A DNA stretch of 64,000 bases from CAZMXP01 sp964570285 (GCA_964570285.1 CAZMXP010000004.1:76066-140065); one strand, 5' to 3'; counted from the stretch's first letter, positions 8,205 through 16,520 are shown. Numbers and translations are program-made. Notes: a model not told the origin generated them from the letters alone.

Positions 8205-9141
8205 CCGCGACCATCGCGAGCGTGTCGAACGCCTGCTCCGCGAAGCGGCGCTTGTACTCCATGTCCATGCCGAGGTCGTAGGTCGCGACCCCCTCGGCGG
8301 CGAGCGCGTCGATCTGCGCGACCTGCAGCGCGTTGCCGAGCGAGAGGCGCGCGAACGCCTGGTCGTAGCTGAACTGGAAGCCGCGGTAGATGCCGTGCGC
8401 GACGCCCCCGAGCACGTAGCCGACGTCGCTCCCGCGCTGCCGCGCGAGAAGGAGCCGCAGCGACCCGGAGGCATGGAGCCGCGCGGCCAGCGCGCGGTAG
8501 AAGCGCTGGAGCGGGCGGTCGAAGAGGCCCGTGGAGGCGGCTCCTTTCCAGCTCCGCGCCTCGATCGCGACGAGGCGATCGATCAGGGGGTCCGGGGGCA
8601 GCGAGACGCGCTCGAACGTGATGCCCGCCCGGGCGGCCCGCCGCAGCGTCTCCCTGACCTGTTTCCTGAAGTGGGGCGTGCGGCGCGAGAGATAGCCCCC
8701 GAGCCCCCCGGTGATGTCGGCGCGGCGGCGCGTGATCCCTCCCTCGGGCCGCCACCGCCCGACGGACGCATCGAGGATCCCCTGCAACAGCCTCGACTTG
8801 GGCGGGATGCCGTTGAGCAGCAGCAGGTCCCAGCGTCGGCCGGCGCAGAGCTCCCGCAGCAGCGCCGGCGACCCGGCGCCGACCAGCGGAGAGGCAAATC
8901 CCCAGACGTGCTCGAGCGGCAGCAGCAGCACGCGGCCCGACGGCAGCGTCACCGATTGCAGCACGACATGGTCGGCGCCGCGGCGGCCGGCGAGGAACTC
9001 GCCCCCGCCGGGCCAGGCGTCCGCCGCGGCGAGGATCCAGTCGGCGCTCGTGCAGTAGCGGTCGATCTCCTCCGCGCGCGCGACGGCGGCGTCGTAGCCG
9101 CTGCTCCCGGCCTCGAACCGCGCGCGCGTCAGCCGCTCCAT
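8164..9141 (-). CDS. GNAT acyltransferase, BioF2/CelD-like
   Basis: The 325-aa protein has the layout of the BioF2-like GNAT group (also called CelD-like): an N-terminal half with SADWILAAADAWPGG and LLLPLEHVWG, and a C-terminal acetyl-CoA fold with ITFERVSLP, AIEARSWKG, LLLARQRGSDVGYVLGG and the final YDLGMDMEYKRRFA. The family transfers acyl groups to amines, often in polysaccharide or cell-wall synthesis; the substrate here is unknown. ATG at 9141 lies nine bases after TAAGAT, whose TAA is the stop codon of the upstream response regulator. Confidence 0.85.
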   Translation of the reverse strand: MERLTRARFEAGSSGYDAAVARAEEIDRYCTSADWILAAADAWPGGGEFLAGRRGADHVVLQSVTLPSGRVLLLPLEHVWGFASPLVGAGSPALLRELCAGRRWDLLLLNGIPPKSRLLQGILDASVGRWRPEGGITRRRADITGGLGGYLSRRTPHFRKQVRETLRRAARAGITFERVSLPPDPLIDRLVAIEARSWKGAASTGLFDRPLQRFYRALAARLHASGSLRLLLARQRGSDVGYVLGGVAHGIYRGFQFSYDQAFARLSLGNALQVAQIDALAAEGVATYDLGMDMEYKRRFAEQAFDTLAMVAVNPTPPPAPSRSP

Positions 9142-9150
9142 GCGGCGTGC

Positions 9151-9156
9151 ATCTTA
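9151..9156 (-). promoter_or_regulatory. -10-like TAAGAT containing the upstream stop codon
   Basis: On the minus strand TAAGAT supplies both the TAA stop of the response regulator (9156-9154) and a -10-like hexamer nine bases before the acyltransferase ATG. There is no Shine-Dalgarno. Confidence 0.5.
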
Positions 9157-9825
9157 CGGCTCGACGAGGCCCTCGCGGATCGCGTAGCGGACGAGGTCGA
9201 CGCGGTCGTGGATCTGCAGCTTGCGCATGATCGACTGCTGGTGGGCGTCGATCGTCTTGCTGCTGCGGAAGAGTTCCTTCGCGATCGACGCGCGGGAGAG
9301 GCCGCGGCCGATCATGCGCAGCACCTGCTGCTCGCGCGAGGTCAGCAGTTGCGACCGCGACGCGGGCTTCTCGGCCTTGCGGCCGGGGCGGCCCGCCGCC
9401 ACCGGGCAGCGCTCCTCGACCGACGGCGAGAGCACGAACTCGCCGCGCGCGACGCGGCGGATCGCGCTGACGATCTCGTCGGGGTCGTCCCCCTTGCTGA
9501 GGTAGCCCCACGCCCCCGCCTCGACGGCGGCGTCGAGGTAGTGGTCGCGCACGTAGGCGGAGAGCATCAGCACCCGCGCGTCGGGGCAGCGGCGCGAGAT
9601 GTCGGCCAGCGCCTCGAAGGGGTCGGGCCCGGGCATCTCGATGTCGAGGGTGATCACGTCGGGGCGCCGCTGCACGACCTCCTGCACGAGGCCCTTCGCG
9701 TCGGGCAGCCAGCCGACGAAGGCCATGCCCGGGTCGAGCGAGATCTTCAGCTTGAGCCCCTCCGCGAGGAAGGCGTGGTCATCCACGCAGAGCACGCGGA
9801 TCGGTGCGTTGACCTGTCTCATCAT
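9154..9825 (-). CDS. NarL/LuxR-type response regulator
   Basis: The protein is 223 aa (222 from the second ATG at 9822). The receiver domain has VDDHAF, the phosphoacceptor Asp in VITLDIEMPG, LSAY and YLSKGD. The C-terminal LuxR-type helix-turn-helix reads LTSREQQVLRMIGRGLSRA and SSKTIDAHQQSIMRKL. GGAG lies 4-7 bases before the paired ATGs. The start lies inside the 3' end of the upstream histidine kinase gene (47-bp overlap), which couples their translation. It is a DNA-binding transcription factor phosphorylated, by inference, by that kinase. Target genes are unknown. Confidence 0.93.
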   Translation of the reverse strand: MMRQVNAPIRVLCVDDHAFLAEGLKLKISLDPGMAFVGWLPDAKGLVQEVVQRRPDVITLDIEMPGPDPFEALADISRRCPDARVLMLSAYVRDHYLDAAVEAGAWGYLSKGDDPDEIVSAIRRVARGEFVLSPSVEERCPVAAGRPGRKAEKPASRSQLLTSREQQVLRMIGRGLSRASIAKELFRSSKTIDAHQQSIMRKLQIHDRVDLVRYAIREGLVEP

Positions 9826-12052
9826 CGTTCTCCAGGAGATGGAAGACCACCTGCCGCAGCGAGCGGCGCAGCGCATCGGGGCCGCCGCGGCGGTCCACGA
9901 AGACGAACCCGGGCTCGCGCGCCGCGCCCGGCAGGTCGCCCACGAAGACGACCCTGCGCCTCGGATCCCCGTCGAGATAGCGCCGGGCCGTCTCGAGCGC
10001 GGGCAGCGACGGCTCGACGATCCAGATGCGCGCGTCGCCGGGCCCGTGCGGCGGCGCGGGCCTCGCGTCGAGTCCCGCGGAACGCACGAGGAGCGTCGCG
10101 TACGCCGCGAGGCGCGGATCGGCGAGGGAGACGGCGGCCACCATGCGCGCCTCCTCCTCCCCCCCGGCCCCCCCTCCATCGCCGCGGGAGGCGGCGCGCT
10201 CCGCGATCGGCAGGCTCAGCCGGATCGTCGTGCCCCCCCCCGGCTCCGAGTCGAGATCGACGGCGCCGCCGCACCCCTGGGCGACGCCGTGCACGAGCGC
10301 GAGGCCGAGGCCCGTCGAGAGGCCGCGCTTCTTGGTCGTGAAGAAGGGGTCGAAGGCGTGGCGGCGCACGTCGGGCGACATGCCGCGGCCGTCGTCGCGC
10401 ACGAGCAGCCGCACGAGGCCGGCCTCGGGGTGCGCCTGCGCGGCGATGTGCACGTTGCCGCGGCCGTCGATCGCCTCGGCGGCATTCGCGGCAAGGTTGA
10501 GCACCGCCTGCGAGAGGCGGTGCGCGGGGACGGCCACCGGCGGGAGCCCCTCGGGGAAGTCGGCGCGCAGCGCGATGCGCGCGGGCAGCGCGTTGCGGAT
10601 GAGCGGCTGCACGGTCGCCCACCAGCCGGGCAGCGCGGTCGCCACGGTGGAGGCGCTGCCGTCCTCCGGGTCGAGCGCGAAGAGGCGCAGGCCCTGGCTC
10701 AACTGCCGCAGGTAGTCGATCGCGTGGCGCACCGCGGCGAGTTCCGCGCGGGCGGCGTCGCTGAGCGGCGTGCTGTCCATCACGTCGAGGCGGCAGAGGA
10801 TGGGCAGGATCGTGTTGCCGAGGTCGTGGCCGAGCCCCGCCGCGAGCGTGCCGATGGACGCGAGCCGCTCCGCGATGCGCAGCCGCTCGTGCGACGCCTC
10901 GAGTTGCGCGGTGCGCTGCTCGACGAGCGTCTCCAGCTGCTTTCGGTGCGTCTCGAGTTCGCGCTCGGCGCGGCGCCGTTCCAGCGCGGTGCCGAGGACG
11001 TTCGCGACGGCCTGCAGGAAGTGCACGTCGTCGGCCGTGAACGAGCGCCGCTGCTGGCCGTGGGCCGCGAGCACGCCGTAGGGGGCGTGGTGGCCGTGGA
11101 TGACGACCGAGAGCCCGCTCTTGATCTCGTGGTCGCGGTGGAGCCTGCTCGGGGTGAACCGCTCCTCGCGGTCGATGTCCTGCGCGATGACCGGCTTGCC
11201 CTGAAGCAGCGTGAATCCCGCCTGCGACCCCTTGCCGGCGGCGACCTCGCAGCGGCCCACGAGCCCCTCGTGCCAGCCCGTGCCGGCGCGCAGCAGCAGC
11301 GCGCCGCTCGCGGGCAGGAACTCGAGCAGCTTGCAGTGGCCGACGCCGAGCGTGGAGGCCGCGAGCCGCACCGCATCGCTCATCAGCGTCTCCACGTCGG
11401 TGGTCTCCGCCAGCGCGTGCAGTCCCAGCCGCGCGACCGCCTTCTGCTGCCGCTCGCGTGTCAGCAGCTCCACCTCGACCTGCTTGCGCGCCACGACCGG
11501 CCCCAAGGGGGCGATCGCCGCCACCGTCCGCCCCGCCTCGCGCGCGGCCTCGCCGGCCGGGAGCGGCTCGGTCCGGTAGAGCACGAACACCGCGACCGCC
11601 TCCTCGTCGCTGAGGAGCGGGATCGCGAGCGCGCTCCTGAATCCGGTGCGCATCGCGACGCGCCGCCGCGTGAAGGAGGTCGCCTCCTCCGCCTCGATGT
11701 CGCAGACCCACGCCGGCGCGCGCGAACTCCACACGCGCCCCGGCAGCCCGCCGCCGGGCAGGAAGCCGAGCCGGCGGCTCGCGAGCAGGTACTCGCGGTA
11801 GTCGGGGTTCGTGCGCGGCCAGGACATGCCGGGCTTGAGCACGCTGCCGTCCCGCGACGGGACCCACGCCTCGCCGAAGCACCATCCGAAGGTCGAGCAG
11901 AGCCGCCGGAGGATCGCGAGCAGCGCGCGCCCGGAGTCCTTCGCCTTGCTGGCCGAGAGCGAGAGGTCCTCGTGCAGCCGGCGGACGTCCCCGTCCCGGG
12001 GTGCCGCACCCGGAAGCGCGTCGGGAAGGCCGTTCCCTTCGGTTCTCTCCAT
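9779..12052 (-). CDS. GAF-domain sensor histidine kinase
   Basis: A 757-aa soluble kinase with no membrane segment. Two GAF domains lie at about 25-190 and 210-370, followed by a coiled coil (RRAERELETHRKQLETLVEQ) and a dimerisation/phosphorylation region with IGTLAAGLGHDLGN, where the usual HExxN reads HDxxN. The ATP-binding domain has NLAANAAEAID, DDGRGM, DPFFTTK and STGLGLALVHG. A further 110-residue C-terminal domain of unknown type lies beyond a Gly-rich linker encoded by paired G7 tracts (10159-10174). ATG at 12052 lies 11 bases after TAGAAT. The partner response regulator overlaps its 3' end. The signal is probably a small intracellular ligand, judged from the GAF domains. Confidence 0.93.
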   Translation of the reverse strand: MERTEGNGLPDALPGAAPRDGDVRRLHEDLSLSASKAKDSGRALLAILRRLCSTFGWCFGEAWVPSRDGSVLKPGMSWPRTNPDYREYLLASRRLGFLPGGGLPGRVWSSRAPAWVCDIEAEEATSFTRRRVAMRTGFRSALAIPLLSDEEAVAVFVLYRTEPLPAGEAAREAGRTVAAIAPLGPVVARKQVEVELLTRERQQKAVARLGLHALAETTDVETLMSDAVRLAASTLGVGHCKLLEFLPASGALLLRAGTGWHEGLVGRCEVAAGKGSQAGFTLLQGKPVIAQDIDREERFTPSRLHRDHEIKSGLSVVIHGHHAPYGVLAAHGQQRRSFTADDVHFLQAVANVLGTALERRRAERELETHRKQLETLVEQRTAQLEASHERLRIAERLASIGTLAAGLGHDLGNTILPILCRLDVMDSTPLSDAARAELAAVRHAIDYLRQLSQGLRLFALDPEDGSASTVATALPGWWATVQPLIRNALPARIALRADFPEGLPPVAVPAHRLSQAVLNLAANAAEAIDGRGNVHIAAQAHPEAGLVRLLVRDDGRGMSPDVRRHAFDPFFTTKKRGLSTGLGLALVHGVAQGCGGAVDLDSEPGGGTTIRLSLPIAERAASRGDGGGAGGEEEARMVAAVSLADPRLAAYATLLVRSAGLDARPAPPHGPGDARIWIVEPSLPALETARRYLDGDPRRRVVFVGDLPGAAREPGFVFVDRRGGPDALRRSLRQVVFHLLENDDETGQRTDPRALRG

Positions 12053-12121
12053 GACCGCGGTCCATTCTAAGGGGCCGGGACCGGGCCTCCCCCCGGCGGG
12101 CCGCGAATAGGGAGGACTGCC

Positions 12122-12235
12122 TAGTACTACAGCGCTACATCCGCCGTGAAGGACCGAGGCCCAGCGAGGCGGCGCGGCGAAGCCGGGCGGTCGCGGAGCC
12201 GGCCGAATCCAGGCGGATGTAGCGCTGTAGTACTA
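12122..12235. mobile_element. MITE-like element with 24-bp perfect terminal inverted repeats
   Basis: Bases 12122-12145 are the exact reverse complement of 12212-12235, separated by 66 bp with no coding capacity. Both ends carry TA, as expected for a non-autonomous element of the IS630/Tc1-mariner type, which targets TA. The right end supplies the TAG stop of the small minus-strand gene next to it. No transposase is present in the window. It could alternatively act as a large RNA hairpin at a 3' end. Confidence 0.6.
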
Positions 12236-12454
12236 AGCGGTCATGGCGCGGTAGCGCCGGCTCCAGTCGGCGTGGTAGCCCGGATGGCGCTGCCGCCACT
12301 CGCGCGTGTAGGCGCGTTCGCACGCCAGGCACCAGCAGCGCCGGTACGCGCGGTCGGCGGCCCCGTAGGTGCGGAAGACGCGGAACTCGGTGACGGGCTT
12401 CTCGGTGAGGCAGCGGCGGCAGGTCTTGGAGCCTGCCAGCGGGACATAGCTCAT
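12233..12454 (-). CDS. Small double-CxxC zinc-ribbon-like protein
   Basis: A 73-aa protein with CRRCLTEKPVTEFRVF followed by CWCLACERAYTREWRQRHPG. This paired CxxC pattern resembles the zinc-ribbon found at the N-terminus of many phage-type HNH proteins, but no HNH residues follow. The ATG at 12454 overlaps the stop of the upstream membrane-protein gene (ATGA). The TAG stop coincides with the end of the inverted-repeat element, so the original C-terminus may have been replaced. The function is unknown. Confidence 0.6.
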   Translation of the reverse strand: MSYVPLAGSKTCRRCLTEKPVTEFRVFRTYGAADRAYRRCWCLACERAYTREWRQRHPGYHADWSRRYRAMTA

Positions 12455-12633
12455 CTCGGGGTCCTCGATGGGGTGGGGGGCCGGGGGCGGAGGCGCGGCC
12501 GAGGGCGAAGGCGCGGGGAGGCCGCCGCGCGGTTGTCGCGGCGCCCCAGCCAGTGCCGGAGCAGCGCCTCGCCCGCGAGCATGATCGCCAGGGCGACCAC
12601 CGCGAGCGCGATCAGAACGTCTCCTGCGGTCAT
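12451..12633 (-). CDS. Small single-pass membrane protein
   Basis: About 60 aa. The ATG at 12633 lies seven bases after TACGGT; an upstream in-frame GTG at 12642 is possible. One hydrophobic helix (VLIALAVVALAIMLAG) is followed by a basic Arg/Pro tail. The stop overlaps the start of the zinc-ribbon gene, implying a two-gene unit. No family is recognised. Confidence 0.5.
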   Translation of the reverse strand: MTAGDVLIALAVVALAIMLAGEALLRHWLGRRDNRAAASPRLRPRPRLRPRPPTPSRTPR

Positions 12634-12737
12634 GCCCGCCACCGTAGACCGCTACGGGTGGTGGCTCAATCGGGAGAGTGCCCTATTCGGGGTGGGAGCG
12701 TACGGCCAGAGCGGAACTCATGGGCCTGGCTCCGGAA

Positions 12738-12823
12738 GGCCGTGGGACGCGGCCCCCCGTCGCTCGCTGCGCGAGGTACAGGCCGTGGAACGCCGCCCCC
12801 CGTCGCTCGCTGCGCGAGCTATG
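12738..12823. repeat. Two imperfect 43-bp tandem copies upstream of small genes
   Basis: Two head-to-tail 43-bp copies (12738-12780 and 12781-12823) differ at a few positions and share a long exact core from 12754 onward (CCCCCGTCGCTCGCTGCGCG). They lie between the tRNA-Ser terminator and the small minus-strand genes. The rest of 12643-12829 shows no gene. Confidence 0.6.
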
Positions 12824-12829
12824 GGGGGC

Positions 12830-12863
12830 GATTGGATTCCCCGCGGGGGCGGGGAATCCAATC
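12830..12863 (-). terminator. Hairpin after tRNA-Ser
   Basis: A perfect 15-bp stem (12830-12844 with 12849-12863) with a GGGG loop lies directly at the 3' end of the tRNA on the minus strand. No T-run follows. It probably defines the 3' trailer. Confidence 0.6.
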
Positions 12864-12949
12864 GGAGGGGGAGGGATTCGAACCCCCGGTGCCCGAAGGC
12901 ACACCGGTTTTCAAAACCGGCTCATTCGACCGCTCTGACACCCCTCCGC
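12863..12949 (-). tRNA. tRNA-Ser(UGA)
   Basis: An 87-nt class II tRNA. The acceptor GGAGGGG pairs with CCCCTCC; the anticodon loop TTTGAAA gives UGA; a long variable arm (GTGCCTTCGGGCAC) is present; the T-loop is GGTTCGAATCC. The CCA end is not encoded, so it must be added by CCA transferase. It decodes UCA, a rare codon in this GC-rich genome. Confidence 0.95.
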
Positions 12950-12962
12950 GGGGACGCCCAGT

Positions 12963-13928
12963 CTACTCCCACTCGGCCGCGATCGCGCGGCAGCGGGCGA
13001 TCTCCTCGTGCGGCGAGAGGAGCCGGCGCCCGCGCCCGGCGCCGGTCAGGATGCGCACATAGAGGAAGTAGATGCGCGTGATGCCCTGCGCGTCGAGGCG
13101 CGCGGCCCACTCGGGGTCGCGAAACCGCCGCGTGTAGCTCGCGACGGGCTCGTCGTCGAGCAGGTGCACCTCGATGCGCGCGGCGGGGAAGGCCTCCTCG
13201 AGCAGGCCGAGCAGGTGCGGGTCGTCGTCGCTGCCCGGCGAGAAGGTCACGATCTCGAACCTCCCCCCGGGCCGCAGCCGGCGAGGCGCCTCGCGCAGGC
13301 ACGCGCGGATCACGTCGAGGCCGTCCTCTCCGCCGTGGCTGTGAAGGAAGAAGGGCTCGCTGTCCGGCGCGATCTCGAACGGCGGGTTGAACAGGATCAC
13401 GTCGTAGGTGGCGTCGCGCGGCAGCGGTTCGAAGAGCGAACCCTCGAGGAAGGTGGGGGGGGCGCGGGGGGGGCAGAGCGCGGCGTTGAACGCGGAGAAG
13501 GCGAGGGCGCGCGGGTTGATGTCGACCCCGACCACGGATCTCCCGAGGTCGGCGGCGCAGAGGGAGTTCGCGCCGCTGCCCGAGCAGAGTTCCAGCACGT
13601 CGTCGCCCTCGCGGATCGTGCTGTTGCGCATCAGGTAGACCTGCTCGAACATCAGCGAGAAGACCTGGTCGGGCCCCTCGTGCGAGAGCAGGTCGGTCGC
13701 GACGAACCTCCCGAAGAAGGGGAAGATCCGCACCGTCGGGCGGTAGCGCCCGAGCCAGTCGCGGCGGACGAGCCCGCAATCCGCGAACGGCCGCATCCGC
13801 CCGGGATCCCCGCGCAGCGGCAGCCCCTGGAGGAAGAGTCTCTTGTAGCGGTCCCCCGACCCCTTCCACATCGCGCCCAGCGCGGGAGAGACCGCCGCCG
13901 TCGGTTCCCGGGGCGGCGGGAAGGTCAT
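12963..13928 (-). CDS. Class I SAM-dependent methyltransferase (HemK/RsmC-like, NPPF motif)
   Basis: A 321-aa protein with the SAM-binding motif VLELCSGSGANSLCAADLG, an acidic GVDINPRAL, and the N6-amino methyltransferase motif FNPPFEIAP. NPPF suggests methylation of glutamine in a protein or adenine/guanine in RNA rather than small molecules. A paired G8-CGC-G8 tract (13455-13473) encodes a CPPRAPP insert just before motif III. The ATG overlaps the upstream antiporter stop (ATGA), so it is the last gene of a four-gene minus-strand operon. The substrate is unknown. Confidence 0.85.
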   Translation of the reverse strand: MTFPPPREPTAAVSPALGAMWKGSGDRYKRLFLQGLPLRGDPGRMRPFADCGLVRRDWLGRYRPTVRIFPFFGRFVATDLLSHEGPDQVFSLMFEQVYLMRNSTIREGDDVLELCSGSGANSLCAADLGRSVVGVDINPRALAFSAFNAALCPPRAPPTFLEGSLFEPLPRDATYDVILFNPPFEIAPDSEPFFLHSHGGEDGLDVIRACLREAPRRLRPGGRFEIVTFSPGSDDDPHLLGLLEEAFPAARIEVHLLDDEPVASYTRRFRDPEWAARLDAQGITRIYFLYVRILTGAGRGRRLLSPHEEIARCRAIAAEWE

Positions 13929-15685
13929 GTCGTCTCCGCGACGAGCGCCACGAGCGTCTGCTTGCCCGCCGGCGCGAAGGGTCGCTCGTGGTTGGCGATC
14001 GTCACCTCGCCCTTCTCGCTGACGGCGGCGAGCGCGAGCGCGTCGGGACCGTGGACGGCGCGCCAGGCGTCGAGCGTGAACTGCTCGGTCAGCTTGGTCG
14101 CGCGGAAGCGGGCGCCGCTCGCGTAGCGCTCCTCCATCGTGGCGTGGTCCGCCGGCAGCGAGCGGCCGCGCAGGTGCGCGTGGCCGGGCTCCTCCTGCGG
14201 GGCGAGCTGGTAGGTCCACCGGCGGCCGAAGAGTTCGCGGTAGTGCAGCGCGGCCAGCGCGTTCACGTCGTCGTTCGGCGTCAGCGCGAGCAGGCGTCCG
14301 ATGCCCTGCAGGTCGAGTTCGTCCTCGGTGCTCTCGGCGAGGATGTTCGCCCGGACCGCGGGCATCCCGGCCATGCGGGCGTCGCTGACGTTCTGCGGGT
14401 TGGTGTCCACGAAGAGGACGCGGATGCCGAGATCCTGCATCGTATTGCCGAAGTCGCGCGCCCAGGCCGGCGCGCCGATCAGCAGCAGGCCCTGCGGGTG
14501 CGGGGCCGCGAGCCGGAGGCGGTAGGCGAGCGGCGCCGCGGCGAGGCCGTAGACGGCCACCGTGCCGAGGATGACGATGAACGTCGTCGAGAGGATCTCG
14601 GGGCGGTCGAGGCGCAGCGCGAAGACCGAGGCCACCGCGGCGGCGACGATGCCCCGGGGCGCGACGCAGGAGAGGAAGATGCGCTCGCGCAGGGTCAGGT
14701 TCGAGCCGATCGTGCACGCGAAGACGGTGAGCGGGCGCACGACGAGGAAGAGCGCCGCGAGGAAGGCGATGCGCCCCGCGTCCACGCGGGCGACGTCCGC
14801 GAGTTCGATGCGCGAGGCGAGCAGCAGGAAGAGGCTCGAGATGATGAGGACGCGCAGGTTCTCCTTGAACTCGAGGATGTGGGCGACCGAGACCCGGTGC
14901 TGGTTGGCGAGGATCACGCCCATCAGCGTGACGGTCAGGAGCCCCGCATCGTGCTGGACGGCATTGGCGGCGACGAAGGCGCCCACCGTCGCCGCCAGCG
15001 CCGCGGTGCTGTGCAGGAAGTCCGGCACCCAGTGGCGGCGCAGCAGCGCCATCAGCAGCCAGGCCACGACGGCGCCGAGCCCGCCGCCGACGAAGATCGT
15101 CTTCAGGACCCCCGCGACGGCGATGCCCGCGACCGTGGTTCCCCCGTGGCTCGCGATGGCCTCGAAGACCAGCACGGCGGTGACCGCGCCGACCGGGTCG
15201 ATCAGGATGCCCTCCCAGCGCAGGATCGAGCCGACCGGCCCGGTGGGGCGGATCTGGCGCAGCAGCGGTCCGACCACCGTCGGGCCGGTGACGATGAGCA
15301 CGGCCCCGATCAGCGTCGCGATCGCGGGGTCGTAGCCGAGGAAGTGGTGCGCGGCGAGCGCGGTGAGCGCCCACGTGATGCCGGCCCCGACGGTGACGAG
15401 CAGCGCGACGATCTTCAGCGCCTTGCCCACCTCGGAGAGGCGCAGCGTGAGCCCCCCCTCGAAGAGCAGCACCGCGACCGAAAGCGACACGATCGGCAGC
15501 AGCGACTCCCCGAAGAGGAGGTCGGCGTCGATGAGCCCCGCGACCTCCGGTCCCGCGAGGAAGCCGAACACGAGCAGCAGCAGGATCGACGGGAGGCGCG
15601 TGCGCCACGCGATCCACTGGGCGAGCATGCCGAGCACGACGATCGCGGCGAGGCCCAGCAGCAGGGAGTCGGCGGCGGCGACCAT
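13925..15685 (-). CDS. CPA1-type Na+(K+)/H+ antiporter with C-terminal RCK-like domain
   Basis: A 586-aa inner-membrane antiporter. About 12 transmembrane segments cover residues 1-385, with family signatures VAVLLFEGGLTL, ILIDPVGAVTAVLVFEA and SCVAPRGIVAAAVASVFALR. After about residue 395 a Rossmann-like TrkA-N/RCK segment appears (GLLLIGAPAWARDFG, VLFVDTNPQN), which may sense NAD(H) or ions. ATG at 15685 starts one base after the crcB stop. It exchanges protons for monovalent cations for pH and salt balance. Grouping with the fluoride channel gene suggests an ion-homeostasis operon. Confidence 0.92.
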   Translation of the reverse strand: MVAAADSLLLGLAAIVVLGMLAQWIAWRTRLPSILLLLVFGFLAGPEVAGLIDADLLFGESLLPIVSLSVAVLLFEGGLTLRLSEVGKALKIVALLVTVGAGITWALTALAAHHFLGYDPAIATLIGAVLIVTGPTVVGPLLRQIRPTGPVGSILRWEGILIDPVGAVTAVLVFEAIASHGGTTVAGIAVAGVLKTIFVGGGLGAVVAWLLMALLRRHWVPDFLHSTAALAATVGAFVAANAVQHDAGLLTVTLMGVILANQHRVSVAHILEFKENLRVLIISSLFLLLASRIELADVARVDAGRIAFLAALFLVVRPLTVFACTIGSNLTLRERIFLSCVAPRGIVAAAVASVFALRLDRPEILSTTFIVILGTVAVYGLAAAPLAYRLRLAAPHPQGLLLIGAPAWARDFGNTMQDLGIRVLFVDTNPQNVSDARMAGMPAVRANILAESTEDELDLQGIGRLLALTPNDDVNALAALHYRELFGRRWTYQLAPQEEPGHAHLRGRSLPADHATMEERYASGARFRATKLTEQFTLDAWRAVHGPDALALAAVSEKGEVTIANHERPFAPAGKQTLVALVAETT

Positions 15686-15686
15686 G

Positions 15687-16055
15687 TCACCGTGCCGCGG
15701 CGTAGCCGAGGCCGACGGCCGCGAGGCCGAGCAGCAGGTGGCCGCCGACGTTGAGCAGCGCGAGCCCGACATGTCCCTCGCGCAGCAGGCCGAAGGTCCC
15801 CCAGCCGAAGGTGCTGAACGTCGTGAACGAGCCCAGGAACCCCGTCAGCACGAGGAGCCGCGTGGTCTCCGCGACGTGGGCGCGCTGCTCGAAGACCCCC
15901 ATCGCGAGGCCGATGGCGAGGCAGCCGAGCAGGTTGACGACGAGCGTCCCCGCGGGGAATCGCGCCGGGAAGCCCCGCTGCACGACGTCGGCGAGCCCGT
16001 GCCGCGCGAGCGCGCCGACAAACCCCCCGAGGCCGATCACGAGAAGCTGCATCAT
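15687..16055 (-). CDS. crcB: CrcB/Fluc fluoride channel
   Basis: A 122-aa protein, the usual length, with four transmembrane helices. Signatures are GGFVGALARHGLADV, GTLVVNLLGCLAIGLAMG and GFLGSFTTFSTFGWGTF (the phenylalanine/threonine track of Fluc pores). It works as a dimer in the inner membrane to release toxic fluoride. Two adjacent ATGs (16055, 16052) are possible starts. The frame begins one base before the end of the upstream nuclease gene region and one base ahead of the antiporter. Only one copy is present, so a homodimer is expected. Confidence 0.95.
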   Translation of the reverse strand: MMQLLVIGLGGFVGALARHGLADVVQRGFPARFPAGTLVVNLLGCLAIGLAMGVFEQRAHVAETTRLLVLTGFLGSFTTFSTFGWGTFGLLREGHVGLALLNVGGHLLLGLAAVGLGYAAAR

Positions 16056-16056
16056 G

Positions 16057-16464
16057 CTACTCGCGCGCCTGCAGCTCCTCGAGCACGTCCTCGTGCACGA
16101 AGAGGGGCGCGCCGCTCCGCACCGCCAGCGCGATCGCGTCGCTCGGCCGCGCGTCCACCTCCACCTCCGTGCCGCCGCGCGCGAGCACGAGGCTCGCGTA
16201 GAAGGTCCCCCCCCGCAGCGCGGTCACCTCCACGCGGGCGACGGCCGCCCCGAGCGCCGTGATCGACGCGTGGAGCAGCTCGTGGGTGAGCGGCCGCGGC
16301 ATCGACTGCTCCTTCACGAACCGGTCGATGGCGAACGCCTCGTTGATCGCGATCACGATCGGGAACTCCCGGCCCCCCTTCTTCTCGCGCAGGTAGATGA
16401 ACTGCTGGTCCGTCGTCTCGTTGATGATGATCCGCGCCAGCTCGACCTCGACCATGCGGTCCAT
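16057..16464 (-). CDS. Bifunctional nuclease domain protein (DUF151 family)
   Basis: A 135-aa protein with the DUF151 pattern: LARIIINETTDQQFIYLREK, FPIVIAINEAFAIDRFV, RPLTHELLHASITALGA, and ARPSDAIALAVRSGAPLFV. Family members are described as having DNase/RNase activity, but their roles are poorly known. ATG at 16464 lies eight bases after TAGACT on the minus strand. It heads the operon with crcB, the antiporter and the methyltransferase. Confidence 0.9.
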   Translation of the reverse strand: MDRMVEVELARIIINETTDQQFIYLREKKGGREFPIVIAINEAFAIDRFVKEQSMPRPLTHELLHASITALGAAVARVEVTALRGGTFYASLVLARGGTEVEVDARPSDAIALAVRSGAPLFVHEDVLEELQARE

Positions 16465-16520
16465 GCGGCGGGAGTCTAACACCCGCGGCGCGGAGCCGCC
16501 GCAGGTGATAATAGGAGGGC
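16465..16520. promoter_or_regulatory. Divergent promoter region with two -10-like boxes
   Basis: The 56-bp gap carries TAGACT on the minus strand, eight bases before the nuclease ATG, and GATAAT (16507-16512) on the plus strand, eight bases before the FHA-activator ATG. An AGGAGG follows GATAAT but lies only two bases from the ATG, too close for normal ribosome binding. Confidence 0.55.

Noticed and set aside
12738..12823. CRISPR array
   Set aside because: Only two head-to-tail copies with no spacers and no cas genes; it is a simple tandem duplication.
16465..16520. Fluoride riboswitch before crcB
   Set aside because: crcB is internal to an operon and the operon's upstream gap is 56 bp with a leaderless-type promoter; no crcB-motif pseudoknot was seen.
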